Source: Echinostoma caproni
Taxonomy: Eukaryota; Platyhelminthes; Trematoda; Plagiorchiida; Echinostomatidae
NCBI GenBank assembly: GCA_900618425.1
Contig: UZAN01039472.1
Location: 79,892 to 143,891 of the forward strand
Direction of reading: 5' to 3'
Length of the DNA: 64,000 bases
A model generated the notes under the pieces. It saw nothing but the letters and a program-made list of their open reading frames with translations, did no database searches and had not been told where the DNA came from. Position numbers and translations under genes: made by a program. Of the stretch, positions 11,251-23,580 are shown piece by piece (position 1 is the first letter of the stretch; the number at the start of each line of letters is the position of its first letter).

Positions 11251-14200
11251 AACAAACGAAACGAGAGTTAAAAGATTTGCTTTTTACCGATGAAATTATT
11301 CAACCAGTTAGTTATTTTGATTCTACTGCCCCAAGCTTAACTGCATGTTCATATGTACAGATGAGCAGGAGCAACTAGGGCTTTTCGTGAAACTAGTGTT
11401 ACCATAATCCTTATTCAATGTGTTAGAAGTGTAGTGTTTTCATCAACCTTCAAAAAATTGTCGACACTTCTCCAAACCACTATTGATGAGCGTTACATCC
11501 AGTAGTTTAGGCTGAACTAAATCAGTTGTTTCAGGTCTGATAAATACGCTCCCCTCCAAAACAATAATTTCGTATTTTTCATTGAGACGCAAGGGAATAT
11601 TGAGAAAGTTAATTCAGGAGACTGTGGAATACCGACCCATCCTGTTGCATAAACGTTTCAAAGCTTCCTACGAAATCGTTCCCACAATCCTTGAAAAGTT
11701 AAATATTATTTTTTACAATCTCTGCAGTCTGTAACAAGTACGACAGTAGGCCTATAATAAACTCTTATTCGGAATATGTCAAACACAGTCAGATCTGGAA
11801 CGGCCACCAATGCTTCAACAACAACAACAACAACTTGTTTTATTGATCCTTTGTGTATGTGACTTCATCGCAAAATTCGTTGCTCATTTTCCATTCCCCA
11901 AACTTGATAACAGCTTCGAAAAACGGCCACGTACTGAAAATAAAGAACGATCTTAGTCACATAGGTTGATAGAAACCTTGCGTTCGATGCCCCCTGACGG
12001 TACCGGATTCTGGCCACCATATCAGGCCTCGGAGTATAGGTGTTTGTGTGTGTGTGTTTAGGCGTGTGAATTTACCGCCAAATCACATGGCAAAAGCGAT
12101 CGATCACGGACAAGGGAACACATCATCGGTAGCATTACCACATCCTCACACTTAGGCACGCGAACAAAGAAAAGCAGAACAAGCTAACGGGAAACATACA
12201 CGGAAAAAATCGATTCATCAGAAGTGTACACGTACAAACACCAAAAGGGAAATATAAGAGAACGCAGAAAGAATAGAGCATACTCCTATTATCTTACTTA
12301 AACGAATCAGATAGTATTGTTCTCTCGGCTGAGTAAACTGTCCGTGCAGTTCACTCATTTACTTGTGTGACCTCACAATGTTATTGAAATCTGACTGCAG
12401 TCAACTGTCTTGATAAATCAATTGAAATGACTCTACTGTACGGGTCCAAAATTTAACGAATAACTAACCTCAAGCTTTTGCTTCATTGTAACTATTAAGC
12501 CGTAGTACACATCCTCCGAATTCTCTGAGATTTAAGCACCAGTAACCTAGTCCGGTTAGCTCAAAGTGGTTTGTTCATCGTCTAAATTGAGACCAACTCA
12601 GGGCGAATCAACTACCATGTTCAGGTCACAAAATAACTACAGGAGCTTATCTCAGGTAAGTTCTTTTGATACGTCTGTAATTAACAATTCTGAATGTTCA
12701 ATGTCTCGCTTTTGAGATCCACAACAAATTGAAAATTCGAGCAATTTCTGCCATTATTTTACTACATAAATTGCACTTGAACTAAAAATCAGTTGACCGA
12801 TTAAATGTCCGAAATCGCTTAACCTATCAATATCAAAATATCGTCGGAAGATGAGTTGAATTCTATTTAACTGAGTGGAATTTAATAATAAAAAGGTATT
12901 GAAACATCCAACTTTAAAAGACAAAAGCTCTTGTCTCACTGAGAAACCTCACGTTATCCTGAAATCAATACAGCTTAAACTGCCTTAAGACTTCAATCTA
13001 TCCCCATCATCAGTGTGAAAGCGATTTACTCAGATGCAGTTCGTGTTGTGTTGATCGCGGTCGTAAAAGCTTTTACCGCACAGCGTGATATCAGAACCCT
13101 TTCATGTAGATGTTTCACTTTCATCTCTATTGAACTGACAGTTCTATTAGGTCCATTCTATTATCCCCCGTTCACAACCAGAAAAAAGTGTCCTGCAGGC
13201 AAGAATTATGGGCGAACTAGAAATAATGGAATTACGTGGAAGACAGCTACACGACGGTAGTTGAAATCTACGTTTTCAGTTTTCCCAGGTATTTGGAATG
13301 TCACTAAACCGGTGACACGTCCATGAGAGGTAAATTCTACGTGACAATCTCAGTAGCTGCCCCTACCTGTTTTGGTATTAAGTGAACTGTAATGGCTAAA
13401 AGAATTTCATATTTCCTTTCGTTTCAAACGAACTATTGCGAGAGAGATTGTAATCTCACCAATGGATATCTTCAAATGAATGCTTATGTAGCTACTAGCT
13501 TTTACCATTCCGTGGTCCGCGTAAATATTGTTTAGCTGTCTCGGCCGAATATGGTGCAGAAGGTAGAAATTCAGACGAATCCAACTTAAATGAAACCTTT
13601 ATCCCAAGGTCTGTATACTGACAGCCAAGGCAATTTCATGGGTATCTCTTCACATTCAATTAGCCGTAATATAAATCTCAAAAGTTGTAGAGTCGTGAAA
13701 AGTAATTCTTATTATAAAATATCCGGATAATATAAAATATATCCAAATGTAAACTGCAAAACGGAATAGACCCTGGTTTTCACATGGGAAAACTAGCAAC
13801 AGGAGACGAAGGAAGTGGAACAGTGAACCAGGTTGCCTAAAGTTTGTAGCCAAATGGCTNNNAAATGGCTGTAATGCGGCCTAGCATAGAGTTACCTGCG
13901 ATGGCAGGCTTCCACCATCTGGACTCAAACCTAAAGCACGGAAGGGTGACTGAAATTGATTGGCCTTCATCCCGGATAACTGATTTTCCCTAGTATCATC
14001 ATTCCATATACTGTTTCATTACTTCCCTGAAACGGAAACACTTAAACTCACTTATTGCAGTGCGCGAAAGAAAATTTTGCCAAAGCGGGTACTTGATCAC
14101 CGTACTTTGTTCAGACACTTGGGAATAAATTAGAACAGCACAGACCTTATTCAAAGAGATTCCATCAGAAGTGCATAAATAACTATTTGAACGAAACACA

Positions 14201-14879
14201 TTCATGTGTGACGAGTGTAAATACCTCTGTATTGGTATATAATGTTCATTTACTCGGGAGAGGTGGGCGATGTTAATAGGAATGTCCGATGTTTTCAGCT
14301 TTTGTGGTCCAAAGCCTGGCTTTTAATGTTTTTACTGTTCCATGATCACTGTAATTTCCAAAACGATTTGCTCTGGTTCGACCGTAGTCCGAGCGCAATC
14401 GACTATTCTACGATCGTTCTATATAACTTCAATGAAACTGTTGAACAACGCGTAGTGAAATGCGAACCCCGAAGTCAGAACGATATTGATCCGCAATGAG
14501 TACGGTACTGTTTATTTCATTAAGCAAGTCAAAGAACAACGTACCTCAACAATGCGACTCAGTCGCTATACTGCCAAAAAGGTGAGTTCAAACAAATGGG
14601 TAGAGACCTTTTAGGTCAAGCAAGGGATTCTGTTCACCAAACGTAAACAGTCAGTGATCGAAGTCAGGTATGCACTCGCAAAGAGCAAGACAACGAATGA
14701 GGCTACAGTGCCAGTGACGGGGCATATAGGGATCGGGGCAGTAACACACCAAAGCCACATTAGTGCAGAGGACAATGACACGGGTGGGATCGATAGGTAG
14801 GCATACAAGGTCACAGGACACGAGAATCAGTCATCAAACAATCATAGACAGTGTATGTCGATTTTGAAAAGTTCTGTAG
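11251..14879. other. Non-coding stretch with a (CAA)n run and a 3-base gap
   Basis: A (CAA)n microsatellite occupies 11816-11834, and GT-rich sequence lies at about 12040-12060. An assembly gap (NNN) is at 13860-13862. No coding signal is convincing; short minus-strand frames near 14611-14996 look random. Confidence 0.4.
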
Positions 14880-14960
14880 CCTCGATGGGATTCGAACGAA
14901 CGCATCTAACTTACAGAGGCATGTGGCATCCACCAGTTGGCATGTAAGCTGACTGCCCTG
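14880..14960 (-). mobile_element. tRNA-like SINE head or tRNA pseudogene
   Basis: The minus strand contains the B-box-like stretch CGTTCGAATCCCATCG, preceded at roughly tRNA distance by CAGTCAGCTTACATGCC. It does not fold into a full cloverleaf by eye, so I read it as a SINE head or a decayed tRNA copy. Confidence 0.3.
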
Positions 14961-15899
14961 ACAGGTTTTTCTTAGAATCTTTAGAATCATAGACAATGAC
15001 TGACACGAGGGACCACGCGGTGATCAAGGCCAATTCAGGAGTGACTGAAGAGAACGTGTGCACATAGGATCGACAAAGGGGTAATTAGGAAGGGAAACAA
15101 CATTGGTCTCACTTTGGGCTGAGAAGAGTGATTTTCCTCACGCTGTGGTTTCTACAATCACCCTGAAAGGTTAAGTCCAGAGGTCAAATAACGAGAAATG
15201 TTGTAGGGACTCTCACAGCACAAAAATATTAATAATAAAATAATAATAATAATAAACAACAAGATCGTCTGGATGCAATCAGCGCGGTACTCGGTAGTCA
15301 CATTTCATGCTACGACTGAAGGCCTCATCACTGACTATTATGATGTGCACATCCTCCCTCAACGATTTCTGACACATGTGAAGCGCTTTCATACCGAATC
15401 ATTGACAACAAATGCCCATCCTACAAGCGTCAAAACCAAAGGATGAGGTAGATGTCAATTTCACACACAAATATAACTCGTTTGTTTCAGAGGCTGCAAT
15501 CCATTAATAAAGAAAACAATTTCAGGTGAACAGTAGTTTTCAATAAATCATCATCCTGCCGTTACACTTTATAGGAAAGGAAATGGGCTGGGAGGATATT
15601 AAAATGTGAGGAATCGATCATTTTTGTGTATGTGTGCGCGTGTATTTTGCCCTTGTGTTTACGGGATTTTCAGTTACGTCAAGTTGGTTGTTAGACCCTT
15701 TTCTGTGGGATAGTTGTTATTGTGTGCAATTGTGTGTGGGCATGAGGAGCGGTGGGTTCGTGAACCCCGGGGAGATGGAAAGCTTGGATTAGACTCTTTG
15801 GGGCACATGGTTGGGGGGTCAAATGTTCATTACATGTGGTTTCGGCTATGACCAACCTACGCATACTAACACCAGGTTAACTCAGCCAGCGCGGATGGC
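14961..15899. other. Non-coding stretch with an (AAT)n run
   Basis: An A/T trinucleotide run lies at 15228-15254. A G/T-rich block follows at 15620-15830. No gene is visible. Confidence 0.4.
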
Positions 15900-16100
15900 G
15901 TTATTTCATGCGCAGTCAAGGTGGTTCGGGATCTGGCACAAGTGCGTTTTTCGGCCACTTAGTGGACGCTGGCCATCGTGCTGACCTGAGTGAAGCATTC
16001 CGCATTATTTATTTGATTGGCCGTTTCCCCCTTCCTAAAAATCGTATCTTTCTATATTCAATAAAAGGAAGCAAAATGAAAAAGAAAGAAAGGTTCCCTC
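15900..16100 (+). mobile_element. Penelope-like element, C-terminal part of the endonuclease and 3' flank
   Basis: The frame starting near 15908 reads SAFFGHLVDAGHRADLSEAF followed by RIIYLI. This matches the segment downstream of the GIY-YIG core in Penelope-like endonucleases, where a conserved H-x5-GH pattern precedes an AFR(I/V)IY strand. The core itself is lost or frame-shifted upstream. The following bases CCGTTTCCCCCTTCC and the A-rich stretch to 16100 recur, diverged, at 23488-23570, which marks a shared 3' region. It is closer to the 55378-55616 copy than to the 48 kb copy. Confidence 0.65.
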
Positions 16101-19073
16101 ACACCGCTGTATATATATATATATGTGATTTTGTTTTGTATCGTCTGTTCCTGGTAGGATTGATCTTCGCCACACAATTGCTACTATCCCAGAGTTATCT
16201 CATATTTATGTTTCCTATGACCAAACTTCCCACAATACCTTCACTAAACTGCGATTCAGAATCCGCATAGAATCAAGTGACCCTAAAATTTTCAATTCGA
16301 TGATAACTAACTGTACCAGTGGAGGTTTTTAGTAGTTTTACTTTTACACTTCCTGGCTTCAGGCTTCAGGTAACAAAAGCTGATTCACCTCAGTGTGTTG
16401 CTTCTAAATGCACTGCGATATCAAAATGTTGTGGTCATCTCGGTACGTTCGCAGCACATGTAAAGATGCATTTCACATGTATGTTGCGCTAGGATTGATT
16501 AATAAGCTGTGCTTAGGTGAGCAAAATGATAATAATAGTATCCCTGATGTTATGGATGGGAAGAACGAGGTCATCAATCATCTCCTTTGTTTTCTGTACT
16601 TCCCCAGACTCCCCTATAATGACCACAAGAACGTTTGTGAAAATTTTATGAAAAATTATTGAAGCTTAATAAGTAAAAAGGAAATAATAAAGCCGTTATT
16701 ATGAGTAAGTTCATCCAAAAATACGATCAGATTAGAAGTACTTTTTATCACAAATTTCAAAACAATTGTTTCATACTGGACGGTGTTGATATAAACATTC
16801 CCGTCCGAACAACGCTTATTACAATTGGTCACTTCTACTTGGCCTGTTGACATTTTAGTACACCAATTGGTTTACCTACCACAAGGTCACTTCTATATAT
16901 ACAACATTGGAATCTGTATTTTCCCTGTGTTTTCTGTCGGTAGACATTTCTGTCACTTCTCCCGTGCCCTTTGCGAAGCCAACCGTGATTGTATGCCTAG
17001 TCATCTGTACTGTCTTCCCATTCTGGTGCAGCTAACTTCGAGCTTTGGGAGTTGTGTGCCTGAGGAACTACACACTTGAATAATTTTGCCCTCTGGTATA
17101 ATCCAAAAGGATTATCAAAACCAATGTTTTGACACTAAAACGTGGAAATTTGTGAAATCGGACTAAATGTATTTAAAAGCCCAGAAAAGGGTATACCTAT
17201 TGAGATGTGGGCTGACTGACCGGTGCCTGTTTCTTTTACTACAGTCATTATTTGAACTGCTGTCAGCTGCATTTTATTTTAATATTGTCCGAACATACCA
17301 TCCATACCCATTATGAGAAAACACAAAGTAGCGAACAAGCTCGTTTGCGGTGATTCTTCTACAGGCTAATACATCACAACTGATATCAAACTTTTCGGCA
17401 GGGGGGAGAGATCAAGACAAGTTGGAAAAGAGATAATTTCCATTCCAGTTACATGACCCGATGTCACTCACACTTTGTAATATGTTACATTGACATATTA
17501 GTACAGATCCTGTGCCTACGTTTTAGGTAAAATAAAACTCATGTAAACCCATGTAAAGCTATTTCGTACTACCCTCTAAAGACATGCCAAATTACTAAAT
17601 ATTAACTCTTTCACAAACTGTACAACTATCAATATGCGAAGTTGCAATGAGATAAGATGATCACGAAAATGTCAATATAGAAGTGAAAAACTTCAGTGAA
17701 TGAGTAATGTATCCGAATTGGGTTCAAATATTTGGTGTGAAGTTCTTAGTATTGAATAAACATAGGAACTCTAAAATGTTGGATACTGTTTGAAGCAGCT
17801 CAGCACCATCGACATATTTCATGAGTTTAGCAGGCGTTGGAGAAAAATTCATCAATGTAAGCAGCGAAGAAATGGGCACAAAGGAGAACACCTTGCAGTA
17901 TTCCAGACTACTTTAAGCATGGACGTGTTAAATTTACACTTAACTTTGTATTTCGTTGTCAACAATTTTTTTTATACAACACAAAGTAATTATATCGAGA
18001 AATGATAATTTGCTGTCAATAACTGATTGGAAAACTATGTGAATGCACACTTTTCGAATAAAATCGCTTAGCATTAATTGGAATTGCGTCCCCCGTCCAA
18101 GGGGTGTTCGATTTTTGTCAAAGTCGAATGCCTGTTGAATGACAAGCAACACTCCAAGTCATCTGTGAACCTTGTTTCCTTCTTCGGTTTTCCATCCACA
18201 TTCCCGTTCATGAAGCCCAAAATTTTAGGCATCATTAGAGGGAAAATTGTGGTGTTGCACGAGTTAGATCAGTATCCACTTGTAATCATTGAACTATGAA
18301 AGAAAGAGCACTAGATAAACAACAGTTCACTATGTGAAGAACAACTTTGATCGACGGTTTGTATGCGAACTGGACATGATCAAGAAGAACAGTCAAATAT
18401 AAGTATTTAACTGGATATTGAACATCATTTCTATCGTTACACTTGTAGATCAAAACATTTAGCGCGCAAGTGAAGTTCGTTGCATTTGTAGCAGCCTTTT
18501 GCAAAATCAAACAAAAGGGTACTGCTTACGTGAATCGATGTTATCAGAACAGGTTATGAACGGCGTCGGATGGTTCGGATGACGAGTTTGAACTTGATCA
18601 TCGCCACGGGCGTTCAAATTTCGTCTTCGTCGTTCTCCTTCCGGCTGGGACTAGTCATAGTCCTCTTCAAGAGAATTTACAACACAATTCTTAATTAGAC
18701 CAAACTGAAGGAAACACGAATGTTTGAGCATCAAGGTGGTTTTCTGGCGTGCCCCGTTATTGAATGCCAGCTACAAAAGGCTTGGTGTTATGCATGCTTT
18801 TAAACTGCTATAGACCAATATCAGCTGTTCAGGTTTTGTAAACTTATGGTTTGCACAATCATAACAGTATTTCTGATATCAACAATCAACCGACAAATAT
18901 TTCTTCTCTGAGGGGAATAGTCAAATCTTCACATCAATGCTGATATAGGAGATTAAGGCTTTTTGTCTTTCAACCAGAAGCACCTAATTAGCATGAGCAT
19001 AAATATGAACCTTGGATGTGTGCGATCCCCTACAAACTGGAACGAATGTTCAAGTTTGTATGACCTATGAAGA
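16101..19073. other. Non-coding stretch, nothing recognised
   Basis: A short TA run lies at 16110-16124. The rest is A/T-rich with random-looking short frames on both strands. Confidence 0.4.
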
Positions 19074-19963
19074 NNNNNNNNNNNNNNNNNNNNNNNNNNN
19101 NNNNNNNNNNNNNNNNNNNNNNNNNNNNNNNNNNNNNNNNNNNNNNNNNNNNNNNNNNNNNNNNNNNNNNNNNNNNNNNNNNNNNNNNNNNNNNNNNNNN
19201 NNNNNNNNNNNNNNNNNNNNNNNNNNNNNNNNNNNNNNNNNNNNNNNNNNNNNNNNNNNNNNNNNNNNNNNNNNNNNNNNNNNNNNNNNNNNNNNNNNNN
19301 NNNNNNNNNNNNNNNNNNNNNNNNNNNNNNNNNNNNNNNNNNNNNNNNNNNNNNNNNNNNNNNNNNNNNNNNNNNNNNNNNNNNNNNNNNNNNNNNNNNN
19401 NNNNNNNNNNNNNNNNNNNNNNNNNNNNNNNNNNNNNNNNNNNNNNNNNNNNNNNNNNNNNNNNNNNNNNNNNNNNNNNNNNNNNNNNNNNNNNNNNNNN
19501 NNNNNNNNNNNNNNNNNNNNNNNNNNNNNNNNNNNNNNNNNNNNNNNNNNNNNNNNNNNNNNNNNNNNNNNNNNNNNNNNNNNNNNNNNNNNNNNNNNNN
19601 NNNNNNNNNNNNNNNNNNNNNNNNNNNNNNNNNNNNNNNNNNNNNNNNNNNNNNNNNNNNNNNNNNNNNNNNNNNNNNNNNNNNNNNNNNNNNNNNNNNN
19701 NNNNNNNNNNNNNNNNNNNNNNNNNNNNNNNNNNNNNNNNNNNNNNNNNNNNNNNNNNNNNNNNNNNNNNNNNNNNNNNNNNNNNNNNNNNNNNNNNNNN
19801 NNNNNNNNNNNNNNNNNNNNNNNNNNNNNNNNNNNNNNNNNNNNNNNNNNNNNNNNNNNNNNNNNNNNNNNNNNNNNNNNNNNNNNNNNNNNNNNNNNNN
19901 NNNNNNNNNNNNNNNNNNNNNNNNNNNNNNNNNNNNNNNNNNNNNNNNNNNNNNNNNNNNNNN
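19074..19963. other. Assembly gap (890 N)
   Basis: The bases are unknown. Long open frames spanning this block are artefacts of the N run. The CR1-like element that resumes at 19964 probably extends into the gap. Confidence 0.99.
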
Positions 19964-21120
19964 ATTGATTGCACATCTGCTGGGTTGAAATTCCTGGAAA
20001 AGATATTACTGCAGAAGATGTTGTCCCAGTTGAATGTACCTGATCCCCTCAATTTGTCTATCGCAGCTCCAGATCGATCATCGATGCTTTGGCATCCCTC
20101 ATTCTTTGTTTCTTCTTCCTTGGACAGAAAATATAAAGCTGTTCAGTTGTATTTCTTTGATTATAGTGATGTCTTCAATTGTGCTGATAGGTCCAAAGTT
20201 CTTCTCACTCTCTCTGAGAAGGGTTTTCAACTGGAGCTTACCAATCCATCGATTACAGTTTACTAAATATAAGGACCACAACTCTTCCCTTTTACCGTCC
20301 ACTCAAGGAGTTCTTCAAGGTGCTATTCTCCCTCCCTTCAGTTTCACAACCTATTTCCTCTATGCCTGCTTTCGATGATTGTTTGCTCATAAAGTATACC
20401 GATGATGTGGTGTTTGGCATGAAGTTTCCTAATTCCTCTATGTACCCGAAACCTATGCAGAATATTTCACTGTTCACCGACTAGTCTTCACAATACAACC
20501 TTAGAATGAATCCTTCCAAGTGTAAAGATGCCTTATTCTTTTTGCTTAAGAGTGACCAGTACACTGATGTGATGAACTCTTGCCAGCATGTCATTATCAA
20601 TGGAGGACAAGTTTCCAGAGTATATTCCGTCAAATACCTCGGAGTCGCCATTTTCCGTTACCTTTCTTGGTCTCTTGATGTCATCAAGACATTTCACAAA
20701 ATCAGGACACTCACGGTTTACATTATTCGTTTGAAAATGCTGCCTGCCCTAACTCACTTATTATTATTATTATTATTATTATTGTCTTCTATTGTATCCT
20801 TTCCCTCTAGCTTTATGCATCCCCAGCTATTTTTCCGGGTCATTTAAACAAAGACTTCAAACTCATACCGACATCCATACAGTGGTATATCTCGCGAACA
20901 TATTGTGCTGTTCATAACTTCCCAACATTTTAAGGCTTGCCAGGAACTTCCTACCAGAATACTACTAGTCCCACGTCACACTCTCTACTTCCATCTTAGT
21001 AAATGTATCTCTACATCTAGCATTCGCTCCAGGTATAAGCATACAGCAGCACGCACCACAACGTGCAAGTCTTCTGCAATATCTTACTTGGTACGGTTTG
21101 TTACTTACGCCGATCTTGTC
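19964..21120 (+). mobile_element. CR1-like non-LTR retrotransposon, reverse transcriptase, decayed
   Basis: Reverse transcriptase blocks appear in the right order across several frames. Block A reads YFFDYSDVFN with its Asp at 20159-20161. Block B reads STQGVLQGAILPPF from about 20298. Block C reads KYTDDV, with YTDD at 20395-20406. Further on come NPSKCKDALF, NGGQVSRVYSVKYLGV and LSWS, typical of the thumb region in CR1/Jockey-type elements. A stop follows block C at 20482-20484, and frameshifts lie near 20260 and 20380. A (TTA)n run interrupts the frame at 20758-20783. Later segments, such as FITSQHFKACQELPTRIL and a stretch to about 21120, look like the C-terminal part. The 5' end is hidden by the gap. 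Not functional. Confidence 0.85.
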
Positions 21121-21129
21121 ATTGAGACC

Positions 21130-21512
21130 CTTGAACACAAAATTTGCCCAAACGTGTGCGGCGTGAAAAACTTCGACCAACATCAAATAACCCGAAGCAA
21201 TTAGAGAAGTGGCACATTAGGAAACGTAAGGTCAAATTTTCACAGCTTCTATCTGTTTTACACAACGCTTTCAATGCTATTACTCAACTAACCCCGAGAC
21301 CGCTTATCAAATTCACCAGTTTCTTCTGTGAGAGGGTCAGTCAAATGCGTATGTATGAAATGAAGAATTTGAGTAAATCATTCAATCATAAACCGATAAA
21401 AGCGCCTTTTCCCGAAGAACCTGAGAAATATGTTTGCAGTTTATTTCCAAGTCGACCGAACGGACTGCAACTCAAAGCTTTGTTATGTAGTCTAAATAAT
21501 TTACCACACTAA
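21130..21512 (+). other. Coding-like open frame of unknown family
   Basis: An open frame of at least 122 codons follows the CR1-like fragment and ends at TAA 21510-21512. It includes PKQLEKWHIRKRKVKFSQLL, RPLIKFTSFFCERV and EEPEKYVCSLFPSRPNGLQL. A possible acceptor, TTTTCACAG, ends near 21242, so the real exon may begin there. No domain is recognised. It may be the C-terminal part of the retroelement, an unrelated host exon or a pseudogene. The neighbouring frame at 21701-21903 has a similar charged composition. Confidence 0.3.
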
Positions 21513-21700
21513 TCAAAAGCGATCATATTGAATCTATAGCGATATTGGAATCCTTTTTTAATCAGTTTTTGGCTAGTTTATAGCTAAATTAGTGAATAGG
21601 GAGTACCAATGCCGTATACCCAGCAAATATCAAATCTCCTTACTGACCGACGCACACATCGAAGCACTAGAATAATTGAAAAATAATTTAAATATTGCAG

Positions 21701-21903
21701 TGCCGCACTCCGACATGGGTTCCAGTGTATTAGGGATGGATATGTCACAATACAAAGAAATGATTACGCATACCTTACGGGACGAAACCGAGTTTGAACT
21801 TGACAATATTCCGGACGATCCAAGTAAATTAGAGAAGAAAATCTGTGCGGAAGAGGAAATTCTAACTCAGACTAACTTTATACAAGAATTATTGGTCAAA
21901 TAG
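21701..21903 (+). CDS. Possible terminal exon, acidic protein of unknown family
   Basis: After AATATTGCAG (acceptor ending at 21700) an open frame runs to TAG at 21901-21903. It reads PHSDMGSSVLGMDMSQYKEM, then ETEFELDNIPDDPSKLEKK and AEEEILTQTNFIQELLVK. Composition is strongly acidic and helix-prone, unlike the random frames around it. A candidate poly(A) signal, AATAAA, follows at about 22116. I do not recognise the family, and no partner exon is proven; the 21130-21512 frame is the nearest candidate. Confidence 0.35.
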
Positions 21904-22998
21904 TTGCACCCAGGAGGAACACTGACACTATAAATCTACGATTTTTCGAAGCCGTGTAAAAAAGACGTCCCAAAACGACTCATTCTAAGCCCGATCGATT
22001 CACCTTAACGTGCATGAGAAAAGTGGTCGGTGAAAGTAAGGGTGTCGGGGAGAGATTTAATTTCTCGACCTAATATCAAGGATAGCCTTAAGACAAGAAA
22101 CATTTGACCTTTATTCAATAAAAATACATGAATACAACTGATGTCAAATTTCTACTCACAAATGTTCTGCTACATGAGACCCTCGGGATTACGTTTCAAA
22201 TAATTGAATAAAATAAATTGCGGATTGGTTGCTTGGAATTGATTTCTCATAACTTCTACTCTTATGAAACAATAAACAATCAACATCAAACACCAAACAT
22301 TGGATTTTCGTTCCTTGAACTAGGATGTCAGCAAACGGACTATGTCGCCATGGGCAGCCTGCTGAGACTGACTCTTGCGGACATTTTTCTTGATCCCCAA
22401 GAATGATCTTTCACAACTAAATCGATAAAGTTACTTGATCGATGGCATATTTGCTATAAACAACACCAAGGAAGACGGAGAAAACCTATCCTATCGATCT
22501 GGCACAGTTCATCTCAACATCAATCTAAACGCCCCTGTGGCGGGAACGACCGCACCGAGTTTTCTGGTATAAACATTCATCGCCAACCCCATGGATCGAT
22601 TAAAAGATCATTCTTCCGAAAAACACGTGTGGTCCGGACAATATTCGCATTTCACGAACTTCGCCCTCATGGGATATAAAATTAGTCTCGTTTGCACACT
22701 GTTTCACAGAGTGCATGGGGTATACACAGAAGGTTACTGAAACGATGAAGGTGACCTCATAAAAATGGTACTACAAACAAACGGATATCAAGTTGCATTT
22801 ATGACCAAACATTGTAAAGCAAAACTAAAAGTAAAAATAACAATAATCAACCTCAAAATAAAAGCGTTATTAAAGTTGTCATACAAAGGAGATTATCTGA
22901 GTCAGTTAGTCAGCAAATGAAGAAACTCTGCCGTCATGCGTGTCTATCACGCAAATGATCCAGTCATTGCCTTCAGTACTAATGGGATACCAACGACG
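21904..22998. other. Non-coding stretch, nothing recognised
   Basis: A/T-rich with AATAAA-type motifs near 22116 and 22206. No convincing coding frame. Confidence 0.4.
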
Positions 22999-23130
22999 TC
23001 GGTGAAAGCACCATTTCTTCCATCCACCAAATCTAATTGCATTTACCAATTCAAATATGTGTGTGCTTGGTCATCTACAGAAGCAGGACAGAGAGGCAAT
23101 TACATCACCAACGGTCAAACACATCTCAGA
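22999..23130 (+). mobile_element. Penelope-like element, GIY-YIG core fragment
   Basis: One frame reads KAPFLPSTKSNCIYQFKYVC, and a second, shifted by one base, continues SRTERQLHHQR. Together these correspond to the conserved CIY...C.C...Y.GRTERQL core of Penelope-like endonucleases. The expected YIG is replaced by a degenerate VIYRSR. Only about 40 residues remain. A hammerhead-like motif follows 50 bases later on the same strand. Confidence 0.55.
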
Positions 23131-23180
23131 GGGCTTAGGAATGACAAGTCTGAATCTGCAATGACTGATCAGAAAGGACT

Positions 23181-23251
23181 CAAGCACTGATGATGTCACC
23201 TCGGCTGGTGATGAAACGTTTGCAAACAAATTGCCAAGCTCGGCGAACAGG
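23181..23251 (+). ncRNA. Hammerhead-ribozyme-like motif, copy 1 (Penelope-linked)
   Basis: The conserved core CTGATGA lies at 23187-23193 and GAAAC at 23213-23217. Between them GTCACC (23195-23200) pairs with GGTGAT (23207-23212) around a TCGGCT loop, a six-pair stem II with one G-U pair. Outside the core, GCA (23184-23186) can pair with TGC (23221-23223) as the start of stem I. ACGT (23216-23219) is self-complementary, as expected for a minimal stem III that works in dimers. The odd point is one unpaired T at 23194 between core and stem II. Hammerhead motifs are known in the terminal repeats of Penelope-like elements, and this copy lies between two Penelope-like fragments. Activity is not shown. 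Confidence 0.5.
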
Positions 23252-23459
23252 CGAATTGGAAAGACTCATATCTTCGTCTACGCCACATCTATACAAAAAA
23301 GTCATTGTGTGGCTCCAGTCCATGCATCTTAGATCATTTACAACATAACACACAAAAAGTAACTTAAAAAGTGCCGAGGCTTTAGCCATTCACCACCACG
23401 CTGGGTGACCGGGAAAGATGTTCGAATCTCATTATTACCGCCTAACTTTCCCTTCTTTA

Positions 23460-23580
23460 TGTTGCACCGCATCTCCTCGATGAACCGTTTCCCCCCTTCT
23501 GAAAATTGAATCATTATATACTCACAACAAAAGAAAGTTAGACAAAAAGAAAGAAAAAAGTATTTGCTCTCTCAAACCCG
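23460..23580 (+). mobile_element. Penelope-like 3' flank fragment
   Basis: The stretch from CGCATCTCCTCGATGAACCG through CCGTTTCCCCCCTTCTG to an A-rich end at about 23565 matches, diverged, the 3' part of the element at 15990-16100. It ends with AAAGAAAGAAAAAAG, like that copy. No frame survives. Confidence 0.4.

Noticed and set aside
19012..20266. Open frames of 300 to 400 codons on both strands
   Set aside because: They consist almost wholly of N from the 890-base gap. Only the bases after 19963 are real sequence.
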